A DNA stretch of 64,000 nt from Pedobacter cryoconitis. GTDB taxonomy: Bacteria; Bacteroidota; Bacteroidia; Sphingobacteriales; Sphingobacteriaceae. Location of the stretch: the NCBI RefSeq assembly GCF_001590605.1, contig NZ_CP014504.1, forward strand, positions 2,170,001-2,234,000, in the 5' to 3' direction. Position 1 is the stretch's first letter. Each line of letters opens with the position of its first letter. Made by a program: the position numbers and the translations under genes. Positions 46,173 to 55,109 of this stretch are shown piece after piece. The notes under the pieces were generated by a model. That model had not been told where the DNA came from, ran no database searches, and saw only the letters and a program-made list of their open reading frames with translations.

Positions 46173-47048
46173 CTATTCACGGTAGTCCTTCCGGAATTGC
46201 ACAGCCGGGACACCCGCAACCTTACTGAATAGTCTGGAGAAATAAGCATGATCATCATAGCCTAGTGAAAATGCAATCTGTTTCACACTTAAATCACTAT
46301 AGTACAGCATTCTCTTAGCTTCAAGAATGATTTCGTGGTGAATCCAGTAGCTTACAGGAAACCCGGTTACCGCTTTAACCACCTCATTCAGATAAGAAAG
46401 GGAAAGCGAAAGTATATCCGCATACTGACTTGGATTTTTAAGGGTTTTAAATTGACTGCTCACTAATTTCCGGAATTCGCTGGTAATCATCTCAGGTCTT
46501 AGCTGCTGTTTATCCTTTTCCGGGCTGCTTGATTTATAAAGCGCAGCAAAAATCCCTACATAAGCAGAAGCCAGAGAATGAATTACAGTACCCGGCATCA
46601 ATGCTTGTCCGTCACCATCGAACATACCACATAAAAGTGCTGCACATTTCTCTAACTGAGCTACTTTTTCGGTACTCACCAGCATAGTTTGCTGATGCAG
46701 CGCGAGTTCTTCAAAAACCTGCTGATAACTCTTGTCTACTAAAGAGGAATCTATCGCCATAAACCAACCGGTCGTTTCTTCAGATTCTGGTACATAATGG
46801 ACTTGTCCCGGTAAAATAAAAAAAGCAGCACAACCATCAACAACTATAGTCTTAAAATCAATATTCACATGGCTATGTCCATATTCCTGAAGAATCAAAA
46901 TATAATGATCATCCCGGTGTGCACCCAGCTTCCGCATGTCATGTCTGTTGAAATTGACAAAATTACGAATTAGTATACCCAGCGAAGTTCGTTCCTGCAA
47001 CTTATGAACAGGTATTGAAGTTCGTTTATGTTTTGATAGTTTCCCCAT
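46173..47048 (-). CDS. AraC family transcriptional regulator
   Basis: A 291-residue regulator. The N-terminal half is a cupin-like sensing domain (about 30-170, with CAAFFILPGQVHYVPESEET). The C-terminal pair of HTH motifs has YADILSLSLSYLNEVVKAVT and AKRMLYYSDLSVKQIAFSLGYDDHAYFSRLF (given as separate motifs), the AraC signature. It precedes the siderophore-interacting protein gene, suggesting control of iron uptake or a redox response. Confidence 0.92.
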   Translation of the reverse strand: MGKLSKHKRTSIPVHKLQERTSLGILIRNFVNFNRHDMRKLGAHRDDHYILILQEYGHSHVNIDFKTIVVDGCAAFFILPGQVHYVPESEETTGWFMAIDSSLVDKSYQQVFEELALHQQTMLVSTEKVAQLEKCAALLCGMFDGDGQALMPGTVIHSLASAYVGIFAALYKSSSPEKDKQQLRPEMITSEFRKLVSSQFKTLKNPSQYADILSLSLSYLNEVVKAVTGFPVSYWIHHEIILEAKRMLYYSDLSVKQIAFSLGYDDHAYFSRLFSKVAGVPAVQFRKDYRE

Positions 47049-47093
47049 AAAATTATAGCATTCAAAGATGATAAATTCTGACAGAATAATACA

Positions 47094-47146
47094 AAAACCC
47101 CTGACATATAGCTGAAATTAAGTTTCAACTACACATCAGGGGTTTT
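47094..47146 (-). terminator. Terminator after the M16 peptidase operon
   Basis: AAAACCCCTGA pairs with TCAGGGGTTTT; the 31-base loop itself contains a GAAA/TTTC hairpin. It lies 20 bases after the stop at 47166. Confidence 0.8.
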
Positions 47147-47165
47147 AATCCGTTAAAAAACCTGC

Positions 47166-48608
47166 CTATTCAGCTGCTTTTTTTGCTGCTTCAGGAACCG
47201 CAGTTACCGGAGCCGCAAACTTGTCATAAGCTTTAACCAAAAATCCCATTTTCTTTAAACCCGGAACAAATTTTTCCTGGTTACCTACAATAACAATCCT
47301 TGCATCATCATAACCAAAATACTTTTTACTTACACGCAGAATATCATCGGCAGTAACTGCATTGATCTTTTGAAGATAAGTACGGTAGAAATCTTTCGGA
47401 AGATTATTAATCAGGATATTACTTGCAAAACCAGCCGTACGTGCTGGATTTTCCAATCCTAAAGCAAATGACCCATTGTAAAGGTTTTTCGCATTCTGAA
47501 GATCATCAGCACTTACTTTTTCGGTACGCATCACCTTGATCTCTTTTAAAAACTCAACAACAGCGCTGTCTACTTTTTCATTTCTCACAGCCGCATTTGC
47601 ACGGAATGCTGATTGAAAGCGACCTGAACCTGTGGAAGCATAAGCACCATAAGTGAAACCGTGTTTCTCTCTCAGATTTCTGAATAACTTTGCATCAGCA
47701 CCACCACCAAGAATTTCATTCGCCAGTAAGACTGCATGATAATCAGGGCTGCTGATCGGAAGGTCAATCAGGTTAGTAACCGTAATTTCTGATTGCACTG
47801 CACTTGGCACATCAATTACATTTACCTCAGTCTTTAAAGGGTTTTTCACCACTGTCAATACAGGAAGTGATAAAGTTGTGCCTTTCCAATCACCTAATGC
47901 TTTGATTGCGATAGCTTTTGCTGCTTCAGGCTTAATATCACCGACAAAAGTAAGATACCCTCTTGAAGGTGTTACATATTTACTATAAGCTGCTTTAATA
48001 TCATTTAAACTAAGCCCTTTGATGCTTTGTTCCGTTTCAAATTCTCCCAGAGGATGGTTTACGCCATAAGCAAGCGCATTTACTACACGTCCTGAAATAG
48101 CCTTGGCACTACGTTCACTTGATTTTAAACCGGTTAACGCCTGGGACCTTAATTTCTCAAAAGAAGCCTCCGGGAATGCAGGATGACGCAAAGCATCAGC
48201 CATTAAAAGAAAAGCACTATCGAAATAACGGGTCAGTGCAGAGGTATGGCCGCCATTGGCAGAAACACTAACATCTGCACCCAACTGATCTACAGCCTCA
48301 TCAAACTGAGCTTTAGTTTTCGTTGTCGTTCCCTCGTTCATTAATCCACTCAGGAAAGAGATTGAACCCGCTTTCGCGCCTTCAGTAATCGGGCCGGCAT
48401 CGATGCTGAAAGTAGCAGTTACCTTAGGTAATTTATGATTTTCAACAACCAGAACCGTAATTCCATTCGGAAGTTTATAAATAACAGGGTCAGTAAAAGT
48501 AAGCACAGGTGCCGGTCCTGGTTTTGGTTTCTGACTTCTATCTAATTTTTGCGCTACTACAGACTGTACAAACAGTGTGGCAAAGGCAAGTATGAATATT
48601 TTCTTCAT
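47166..48608 (-). CDS. M16 peptidase-like protein, non-catalytic partner
   Basis: A 480-residue exported protein (signal peptide to about 19, ATLFVQSVVAQ) with two M16 (LuxS/MPP-like) domains. The usual HxxEH zinc motif is replaced by SFLSGLMNEGT, so it lacks the catalytic site. It keeps the C-terminal domain marks LANEILGGGADAKLFRNLRE. In such pairs the neighbour has the active site. It is downstream of that neighbour by 31 bases and is co-transcribed. The C-terminal AVPEAAKKAAE tail is Ala/Glu-rich. Confidence 0.9.
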   Translation of the reverse strand: MKKIFILAFATLFVQSVVAQKLDRSQKPKPGPAPVLTFTDPVIYKLPNGITVLVVENHKLPKVTATFSIDAGPITEGAKAGSISFLSGLMNEGTTTKTKAQFDEAVDQLGADVSVSANGGHTSALTRYFDSAFLLMADALRHPAFPEASFEKLRSQALTGLKSSERSAKAISGRVVNALAYGVNHPLGEFETEQSIKGLSLNDIKAAYSKYVTPSRGYLTFVGDIKPEAAKAIAIKALGDWKGTTLSLPVLTVVKNPLKTEVNVIDVPSAVQSEITVTNLIDLPISSPDYHAVLLANEILGGGADAKLFRNLREKHGFTYGAYASTGSGRFQSAFRANAAVRNEKVDSAVVEFLKEIKVMRTEKVSADDLQNAKNLYNGSFALGLENPARTAGFASNILINNLPKDFYRTYLQKINAVTADDILRVSKKYFGYDDARIVIVGNQEKFVPGLKKMGFLVKAYDKFAAPVTAVPEAAKKAAE

Positions 48609-48639
48609 TTTGTAATTTTAATCTTGATTAGAAAGCGGA

Positions 48640-49953
48640 CTATTTCTTAGGTAAGTAGTAAAGAACGATACGTTGGTTCTTATTTAAATATTTACGGGCA
48701 ACTTCCCTGATTTCTTCCCGCGTGATTGACCTCACTTTATCCAATTCCTCATTCACATCATTCGTATCCTTATTGTGGAAAGTATAGCCATTCGCAAGAT
48801 TCTCAGCAAGGCCGATCATTTTACTGTTTTTACTCACATAGCTGTTTTCGAACTGGTTTTGTAATTTAGCCAGTTCAGATTCGCTGATCAGATCAGTCTG
48901 TAAACGGACAACTTCGGCGTCTATATCTTTCAAAAGATCGTTCAGCGGTGTATTGTTATTAGGCAATGCCAATGTGATATAGGCCCCATAATCCTCCAGA
49001 GTATAATTGAAAGCCGCAACCTGAATTGCCGTTTTCTTCTCATCCACCATTTTAGTACTTAATCTTGAACTACCACCACCAGAAAGCAAAGTACTGATCA
49101 TTCCTAAAACCTGGCTATCATGACTTTTCATACCCGGTACGCGGTAAGCCGCAAATATTGCAGGGATCTGAATGTTGGCATCATAAGCAGTATCAATGAT
49201 TTCTTTTTCCACAGGTTTAACTTCATAAACTGTTTTCACAACCGGGGCACCTTTTGGAACTTCCTCAAAATACTTCTGTACTAAAGCTTTCGTCTGTGCA
49301 ACATCGATATCACCAGCTATAGTCAATACGGCATTATTCGGAACATAATACTTTTTAAAGAACGCGATAAACTCACTTAACTTTGCGGCATCCAGATGCT
49401 CCATTGAGCCAATTGGCTGCCAGCGGTAAGGATGTCCCTGGAATAAACGGTCAAATATCTTTTCCGTGAACTTTCCATAAGGAGAATTATCAATACGTAA
49501 TCTTTTCTCTTCTTTAACAACTTCATTCTGGGTTTTAACGCCACTCTCGTCTATTTTAGGATGAAGCATACGCTCACTTTCCAACCATAGTCCTAATTCT
49601 AACTGGTTAGAAGGAAAAACTTCATAATAAAAAGTTCTGTCTTGCGAAGTATTCGCATTGTTTTGTCCGCCATTGCTACTCACAGTTTTCATGAATTCTC
49701 CGCGTTTCATGTTATCACTACCTTCAAATAACAGGTGCTCAAAGAAATGCGCGAAACCAGTTCTCTGCGGGTCCTCGTCTTTTGAACCCACATGATACAT
49801 GACAGAGACAGCCACTACTGGAGCTGTTTTATCCTGGTGCAAGATGACGTGTAAGCCATTATCCATATCATACTCGGTAAACTTTACCTTTTGCGCCGAA
49901 GCGCTTAGGAATAAGCCCGAAATGGCCATTGTGATTAGTAATTTTTGTTTCAT
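48640..49953 (-). CDS. M16 zinc peptidase, catalytic subunit
   Basis: A 437-residue exported metallopeptidase. The signal peptide ends AISGLFLSASAQ; the inverted zinc motif HFFEH is at residues 69-73 in GFAHFFEHLLFEG, with a distal Glu in NEVVKEEKRL. The second domain has STLLSGGGSSRLSTKMVDEK. It is expected to degrade peptides in the periplasm together with the non-catalytic partner gene that follows. Length and order are typical of Bacteroidota M16 pairs. Confidence 0.93.
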   Translation of the reverse strand: MKQKLLITMAISGLFLSASAQKVKFTEYDMDNGLHVILHQDKTAPVVAVSVMYHVGSKDEDPQRTGFAHFFEHLLFEGSDNMKRGEFMKTVSSNGGQNNANTSQDRTFYYEVFPSNQLELGLWLESERMLHPKIDESGVKTQNEVVKEEKRLRIDNSPYGKFTEKIFDRLFQGHPYRWQPIGSMEHLDAAKLSEFIAFFKKYYVPNNAVLTIAGDIDVAQTKALVQKYFEEVPKGAPVVKTVYEVKPVEKEIIDTAYDANIQIPAIFAAYRVPGMKSHDSQVLGMISTLLSGGGSSRLSTKMVDEKKTAIQVAAFNYTLEDYGAYITLALPNNNTPLNDLLKDIDAEVVRLQTDLISESELAKLQNQFENSYVSKNSKMIGLAENLANGYTFHNKDTNDVNEELDKVRSITREEIREVARKYLNKNQRIVLYYLPKK

Positions 49954-50153
49954 ATTTTAAATTTATCGATAATTTGTAAATGATACGGTTTTTTTTGAGC
50001 TGTCCTCACAATAAAATCATTTCTTCTGCCTATCACTAAAACAGATCAGCTGCGCCCTGGGAGTAGATGATTTTGAGAAAAATTCAGCAATCCCTCACTT
50101 AAGACTCCGGAAGAAGATTAAAATTACAAAAAACAATAAAAATATTTATCAGC

Positions 50154-52295
50154 CTATGCTAATGGATGCTGAAGCGCAGCAGCGATTTTCCTGACCAGTT
50201 CTGATTCGACAAATGGCTTTCTGACCAATCCAGAAAATCCATCTACTGAAATTTTCACTTTATCCAGCTCAATTTCATTTCCTCCAGTCACAATTACCGG
50301 TAGCTTATGAATAGCCCCCTGAGCCGACCGAATGGCAGTAAGCAGTTCATAACCATCCATTTCAGGCATTTGAAGATCAGTTAATACTACACTTACACTA
50401 TTTTTATGCAAAATATCCAAAGCATCAGCCCCATTTGATGCCTGGTAGAATTTGACGTTCCATTTGCTGGTTATCATTTTCAGGAACATTAAATTCAGCT
50501 CATTGTCATCGACAGCCAGAATACTGATCCCATTTAACAGCACGAGCGGGTCATCAGTTGCAATCTTAACCGATCCGCTCTCTGCAGTAGCTATCCCTTC
50601 CGGATAAGGAATATAAAATTGGAAAGTACTGCCTTCTCCAGCCTTGCTTTCCACGCTGATTTCTCCCTTTTGCAATTCGACCATTTGCTTGCAAATATAT
50701 AAGCCAAGGCCAGTTCCGTTTTTTCCTTTAGCAGAATTAGTCTGATAGTATTTAGAGAACAGGTTGGTTTGCTGCTCCTGGCTGATTCCCATTCCAGTAT
50801 CTGTAATGCTAACCTCCAGCCTGTTTTGCTCCTTCACCCTATTCAGTTTTGCGTTCACGGTAATACCTCCTGTATTGGTATACTTAATGGCATTACTCAG
50901 TAAATTAACCAGGATCTGTTTCAATCTGAAACTATCCCCTGACAGGACAACCTGCTTATCTCCTACAAAATTATACTCAATAGTCAGCTTCTTTTTAGTC
51001 GCGCTGAACTCCATACTTTCGATCACTTCTTTCAAGGCATAATCCGCATTAAAAGGTTCAGAATTGATCTTAAATTCATTGTTCTCCATTTTAGCGGCGT
51101 CCAATGTATCATTCAGCGTGAGCAGCAGCATATCAGAAGATAAGGTAATGGAACCCAGCATTTCTGTCTGACGTGGAGAAAGACTGGTGCGGCTGAATAT
51201 ATAAAGAAAGCCCTTGATCGCTGTTAATGGATTACGGATCTCATGGCTCATATGCAGCAGTAAATCCATCTTTTGCTGTGCAATGGCTACTGCACGATCA
51301 TTTTCCAGGCGCAGGTCTATTTCGGATTTATCCAGCTTAATGATAAATATGATCAGTAATATAGCAAATACCAGGACCAGAAAAAGTGCTGCAAGGTAAA
51401 ATTTATTCAATAAAGCAGTAGTTTCCTGATAGCTTTTGAAAGCCATCTCCTTAAATTCAGCAACAATACTATAATTAATCTCCTTCACCCCGTTGATAAT
51501 ACGTTCCATCTCATTGTTGATGCGGATATTCAGGGTAATTAATTCCTTTTGCGCATTTAATAACTTTTCATTACGCTCCTGCAGTTGTCTGATCCCTTTT
51601 GTATAAGCTCTTTTATCATTTCCTGCAATTTTCATGGTCACAGAATCAATAGAACCACTGGTACGGTTGTGGTTAATCTCGATTATGCCTGTAGAAGTAT
51701 TGTTATTAGAAATAGCATCTTTCAACCTGCTAAAAAGTCCTTTCTTTTTAACTTCTACTTCTTTACGGATCGTATCAGTTTGATTTTTAGTTATTTTTTT
51801 ATTCGCATAGACTACAGTCCGGATACCTGGCAAATTCTGATTATTCAGGTTAAAATCAGTATAAGCAGTAAGCAGAGAATCAAAATTATGTTTAAGCGTA
51901 TATAAGTTCTCAGACAACTTTAACTTCTGATGATACCAATATCTAACTTTATTACGCTGTACAGCAGACAAACCTGCGGTATCGGTATTTTCTTTAAGCA
52001 AGGAATCGATTTCATCAAATGCTTGTGACAATTTTACCTTGTAAGCCTTACTTTTAGTGCTGTCAGTACTTAAAAGTGATTCCTGAAAATCATCCTCAGC
52101 CTGGTGAAGTAATAATAAAGCCCGTTGTGGTTTCGATTGATCACGTTCTATATCATAAGCGAATTTCGAAAGGTTCTCTAATTTATGAGTGATTGAATAG
52201 CGTACAAATAAGGCAGCTATAGCCAGTACAATAACCCCGGCCAGGAAGGCAAGAATAATTTTTCTTGATAGAAATTTAGTGTATGTGGGTTTCAA
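50154..52295 (-). CDS. Hybrid sensor histidine kinase / response regulator
   Basis: A 713-residue membrane sensor. An N-terminal helix (about 12-32, LAFLAGVIVLAIAALFVRYS) and a second at about 300-320 bound a helical periplasmic domain. The HisKA box is LLHMSHEIRNPLTAIKG (His about 350), the ATPase has NLLSNAIKY, TDTGMGI and GTGLGLYICKQMV, and the C-terminal receiver (about 590-705) has VDDNELN and LTDLQMPEMDGYELL with the phosphoacceptor Asp, then Lys in RKPFVE. It is an orphan with no separate DNA-binding partner nearby. The signal is unknown. Confidence 0.94.
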   Translation of the reverse strand: MKPTYTKFLSRKIILAFLAGVIVLAIAALFVRYSITHKLENLSKFAYDIERDQSKPQRALLLLHQAEDDFQESLLSTDSTKSKAYKVKLSQAFDEIDSLLKENTDTAGLSAVQRNKVRYWYHQKLKLSENLYTLKHNFDSLLTAYTDFNLNNQNLPGIRTVVYANKKITKNQTDTIRKEVEVKKKGLFSRLKDAISNNNTSTGIIEINHNRTSGSIDSVTMKIAGNDKRAYTKGIRQLQERNEKLLNAQKELITLNIRINNEMERIINGVKEINYSIVAEFKEMAFKSYQETTALLNKFYLAALFLVLVFAILLIIFIIKLDKSEIDLRLENDRAVAIAQQKMDLLLHMSHEIRNPLTAIKGFLYIFSRTSLSPRQTEMLGSITLSSDMLLLTLNDTLDAAKMENNEFKINSEPFNADYALKEVIESMEFSATKKKLTIEYNFVGDKQVVLSGDSFRLKQILVNLLSNAIKYTNTGGITVNAKLNRVKEQNRLEVSITDTGMGISQEQQTNLFSKYYQTNSAKGKNGTGLGLYICKQMVELQKGEISVESKAGEGSTFQFYIPYPEGIATAESGSVKIATDDPLVLLNGISILAVDDNELNLMFLKMITSKWNVKFYQASNGADALDILHKNSVSVVLTDLQMPEMDGYELLTAIRSAQGAIHKLPVIVTGGNEIELDKVKISVDGFSGLVRKPFVESELVRKIAAALQHPLA

Positions 52296-52368
52296 ATCGT
52301 AAATATTTCATTCAATAGAACTACAAAAATACCATTATTTTTTTAGCCGTCCCTTATATTTAAGATAC

Positions 52369-52411
52369 GAGGTAACAACCCCTGTGGTTACCTCATCACA
52401 CAGGGGTTGTT
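52369..52411 (-). terminator. Two overlapping, mutually exclusive hairpins
   Basis: AACCCCTGTG (52377-52386) can pair with CACAGGGGTT (52399-52408), with flanking AACA/TGTT, as a terminator-like stem on 52374-52411. The segment between also holds GAGGTAAC (52369-52376) and GTTACCTC (52387-52394), which form another stem across the same left arm. Only one can form at a time. It lies between the Dps-like gene and the kinase gene, both on the minus strand. Confidence 0.7.
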
Positions 52412-52415
52412 TGTT

Positions 52416-52880
52416 TTATAAATATACCTTCAGCTCCAGCATCATTCTTTCATGTATCTCAATCAGTTGAATAATATAGCGGCCAACTCCAGACTCCTGA
52501 AGTTCGTTCCCGAAGTAAACAGCTTTCTTTCTCAGGCGGATGATTAAACTTTCATGATCTTCCAGCAATTCATGAATAAGTCCCAGCCCATCGGTCCTGA
52601 CCGGAGCTTGTTCAGCCAGCTGTTCCAGCGCTGAAAATATTTCGAGTGTAACCGGGATATTATAACCTGTGGAATGTATATGCGCTGCAATACTATCCAT
52701 GGTGGTTTTCAACTGTTCATATTGTCCCTTAATTAATTTCCGATGCAGCTCATTGTCATCCAGATTCTGATAGGTGTTCTTTGTTTTGGTGTAAAGCAAA
52801 AATTCATCTGCTAAAATCACATTCAGCGTTTGTGCTACTTTTGCTGAGTTATTTTCTATAATTCCGATAATTGGTTCCAT
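52416..52880 (-). CDS. Dps-like ferritin-family protein, ferroxidase site degenerate
   Basis: A 154-residue four-helix protein that aligns over its whole length with Dps: LNVILADEFLLYTKTKN, MDSIAAHIHSTGYNIPVTLE, ELLEDHESLIIRLRKKA and LIEIHERMMLELKVYL. In active Dps the first helix has TK.AHW and the second DxxAER; here these read TKNTYQ and DSIAAH, so the His and Glu iron ligands are replaced by Tyr and Ala while one Asp is kept. It may still form a shell or bind DNA but is unlikely to oxidise iron efficiently. The upstream neighbour is an outer membrane protein gene. Confidence 0.78.
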   Translation of the reverse strand: MEPIIGIIENNSAKVAQTLNVILADEFLLYTKTKNTYQNLDDNELHRKLIKGQYEQLKTTMDSIAAHIHSTGYNIPVTLEIFSALEQLAEQAPVRTDGLGLIHELLEDHESLIIRLRKKAVYFGNELQESGVGRYIIQLIEIHERMMLELKVYL

Positions 52881-52914
52881 GTAATTTATTATGTAAAATT
52901 ATACTGATCAGGAC

Positions 52915-53397
52915 TTAAAATTTATAGGCGATACCTGCAGTTAAAAGACCTCTGTACCCCCAGCCCAGCTCGCCAAAACCAGCTATACTTCCATTGCCAA
53001 TCCGCATGGCCAGGGGATTAATTTGATAAAGAAACTTATTGGCATGATTGCCGGTAAACAAGCCATATCCTGTACTGGCGGAGCCGTATAGCTCCACTGT
53101 TCTGCCGTGTGAATAAGTAAAATCAATACTGACCGCACTGTTATATTCTTTCACTTTGCTGTCATAATAAGTACCTGTATGATAACCCAGATCAGCACCG
53201 AATTTTATTTCCTCACTGAACTGGTAACGATAGCCTAAAACAGTCAATACCGAAAGATTTGAATTTCCTCTCACAAAGCTTTCAGAGAGACGTAAACTAT
53301 TTAACCGCCCTGATTGAAGGCCCTGGGCTTTAACCTTATGGAACAACCCGGATAAAACAATTATTGTAACCATTGCAGCAATTTTTCTTCTAAACAT
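52915..53397 (-). CDS. Small outer membrane beta-barrel protein, function unknown
   Basis: About 160 residues. ATG 53397 gives a signal peptide (MFRRKIAAMVTIIVLSGLFH) ending KAQ; the longer ORF start at 53454 runs into the sigma promoter region and is rejected. The mature part shows alternating strands (SVLTVLGYRYQF, IKFGADLGYHTGTYY, SIDFTYSHG) and ends in an aromatic (LLTAGIAYKF), as outer membrane barrels do. No family name is assigned. It diverges from the sigma factor gene. Confidence 0.7.
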   Translation of the reverse strand: MFRRKIAAMVTIIVLSGLFHKVKAQGLQSGRLNSLRLSESFVRGNSNLSVLTVLGYRYQFSEEIKFGADLGYHTGTYYDSKVKEYNSAVSIDFTYSHGRTVELYGSASTGYGLFTGNHANKFLYQINPLAMRIGNGSIAGFGELGWGYRGLLTAGIAYKF

Positions 53398-53473
53398 TGG
53401 GTATAATATTTTTTTCCTTTCCTCATAGACGGTAAGAATCATAAATACCCCCATGTTATATTTTAAATTAATT

Positions 53474-53481
53474 TATCTTTG
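53474..53481 (+). promoter_or_regulatory. -7 promoter element of the sigma/FecR operon
   Basis: TATCTTTG, an exact TAnnTTTG match, 31 bases before ATG 53513. It lies downstream of the longer ORF start at 53453, which supports the shorter start. Confidence 0.65.
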
Positions 53482-53512
53482 CACATTGCAAGCCCAGACC
53501 GGGTATTCATAT

Positions 53513-54100
53513 ATGCACATACAAGAACCTTTATATTCAGATTTTCAGAAGTTATTCCGTTTGCATTACAAGACATTGTGCATGCATGCTTATAAATACC
53601 TGGCCGACGCTGACGAAAGTCAGGATGCCGTGCAAGAAGTATTTGTAAAGTTCTGGGAGATAAAGCAGGAAATGGTGAATGATAAAAATGCCTTATACTA
53701 TCTGATTACTGCAGTACGCAATAATTGTATTTCAAGGCTGAGGAAGAAAGTTCATACAATTTCTATGGAGGATGAAACTGTTTTTAATAAAATAACTGAC
53801 ACCCCATTAGAAGAAGAAGAAACAAAAGAAACCGCAGATATACAGACACTTGTTGATGAAGCACTAGCGCTGCTCCCACCAAAATGCGGTGCTATTTTCA
53901 GGATGAGCAGGCTTGACAAGCTTACCTATCAGCAGATTGCTACAGAATTAGGGATTTCCATTAAAACAGTTGAAAACCAAATGGGAAAAGCGATCAGTAT
54001 TATGCGCGAGTTTGCCAGGACACACTATATTCCCCTTTCTGTTTTGCTTTCATTAATTTATTTTCTGGAACATAGGGGTATTTTAAATTTTTACGTTTAA
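53513..54100 (+). CDS. ECF sigma factor (FecI-like)
   Basis: A 195-residue extracytoplasmic-function sigma factor. Region 2 is FRLHYKTLCMHAYKYLADAD then ESQDAVQEVFVKFWEIK (about 12-70), and region 4 is LPPKCGAIFRMSRLDKLTYQ and IATELGISIKTVENQMGKAI (about 125-180). A hydrophobic C-terminal tail (IPLSVLLSLIYFLEH) follows. ATG 53513 is used because the promoter lies just before it. FecR, a TonB receptor with an STN domain and DUF4249 follow, which is the classic surface-signalling layout. Confidence 0.94.
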   Translation: MHIQEPLYSDFQKLFRLHYKTLCMHAYKYLADADESQDAVQEVFVKFWEIKQEMVNDKNALYYLITAVRNNCISRLRKKVHTISMEDETVFNKITDTPLEEEETKETADIQTLVDEALALLPPKCGAIFRMSRLDKLTYQQIATELGISIKTVENQMGKAISIMREFARTHYIPLSVLLSLIYFLEHRGILNFYV

Positions 54101-54119
54101 TCTTTGTTTAACCGCTACC

Positions 54120-55109
54120 ATGCAAAATCAAGATATTAATTCTCTTCTGGCCAAACACTTCAACGGTGAGCTTTCTGCTGAGCAAAACATGGCTGTGGAA
54201 GAATGGATTAAATCCAACCCGACAGCGTACAGCAGTTTGAAATCATTAATAGAAAAAGCTGATCAGACAGTTTACAACCCGGATTTCGACTTAGAAGATG
54301 CCTGGCAGCAGGTAGATGCCCAAATCAGAGCAAAACAACCCCAAACAGTTAAATTGATTAAAAGAACAGGACAGCGTACCTGGTGGATGTCTATTGCCGC
54401 ATCACTGTTCCTGGTTACCAGCTTTGCGCTTATCTACTATAGTTCTTATTATAATCCTCTGATCACCGTCAGCTCAGGCAATTTTGCCAGGCAGGTTACC
54501 CTGGCAGATGGGTCGCTGGTTACTTTAAATGCAAACAGTACTTTAAAATATTTCAAACTACTCTCAGGAGATAAAAGAGAAGTAAGACTAGAAGGAGAAG
54601 CTTTCTTTGAAGTTACCAAAAATCCGGCAAGACCATTTGTTATTGAAGCAGGAAAAGGTCAAATCAAAGTACTGGGTACTTCATTTAACGTCAATACCAG
54701 CCAGGCACAGGTAGAAGTTACCGTTAGGACCGGGAAAGTACAACTGAGCAGCACCAATAAACGCGGCCTTGCCGTTACACTGTTACCAGGTAACCGGGGA
54801 ACATTACATAACGATCAGCTTCAAAAAGACACTGTACTGTCCGGAAATGAATATGCATGGAAAACAGGCATTTTGGTTTTTAGAAAAGAGCGGTTGTCCA
54901 GCCTGGTCAAAGTACTTGAAAACACCTATCACAGAAAAATTATATTAGATAATAATGCGGCATCCTGCGCGGTGACAGCAACTTTTAAAAACCAGACTTT
55001 AGAAAGCGTATTAGAAGAATTAAAACTCATTCTTAAGTTTAATTACGAGGTTAAAAAAGATTATATATTAATCCATAATTTAGCCTGTGAGAATGACAAC
55101 AGGGAATAA
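54120..55109 (+). CDS. FecR family anti-sigma factor
   Basis: A 329-residue inner membrane regulator of the sigma factor. The cytoplasmic N-terminal part is about 1-85 (ELSAEQNMAVEEWIKSNP), one membrane helix at about 90-108 (WWMSIAASLFLVTSFALIYY), and a periplasmic FecR domain with RQVTLADGSLVTLNANSTLK, VRLEGEAFFEVTKNPARPFV and VLGTSFNVNT. The C-terminal DUF4974-like part has FKNQTLESVLEELKLILKFN. It begins 19 bases after the sigma stop. Its end overlaps the receptor gene by 17 bases. Confidence 0.95.
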   Translation: MQNQDINSLLAKHFNGELSAEQNMAVEEWIKSNPTAYSSLKSLIEKADQTVYNPDFDLEDAWQQVDAQIRAKQPQTVKLIKRTGQRTWWMSIAASLFLVTSFALIYYSSYYNPLITVSSGNFARQVTLADGSLVTLNANSTLKYFKLLSGDKREVRLEGEAFFEVTKNPARPFVIEAGKGQIKVLGTSFNVNTSQAQVEVTVRTGKVQLSSTNKRGLAVTLLPGNRGTLHNDQLQKDTVLSGNEYAWKTGILVFRKERLSSLVKVLENTYHRKIILDNNAASCAVTATFKNQTLESVLEELKLILKFNYEVKKDYILIHNLACENDNRE

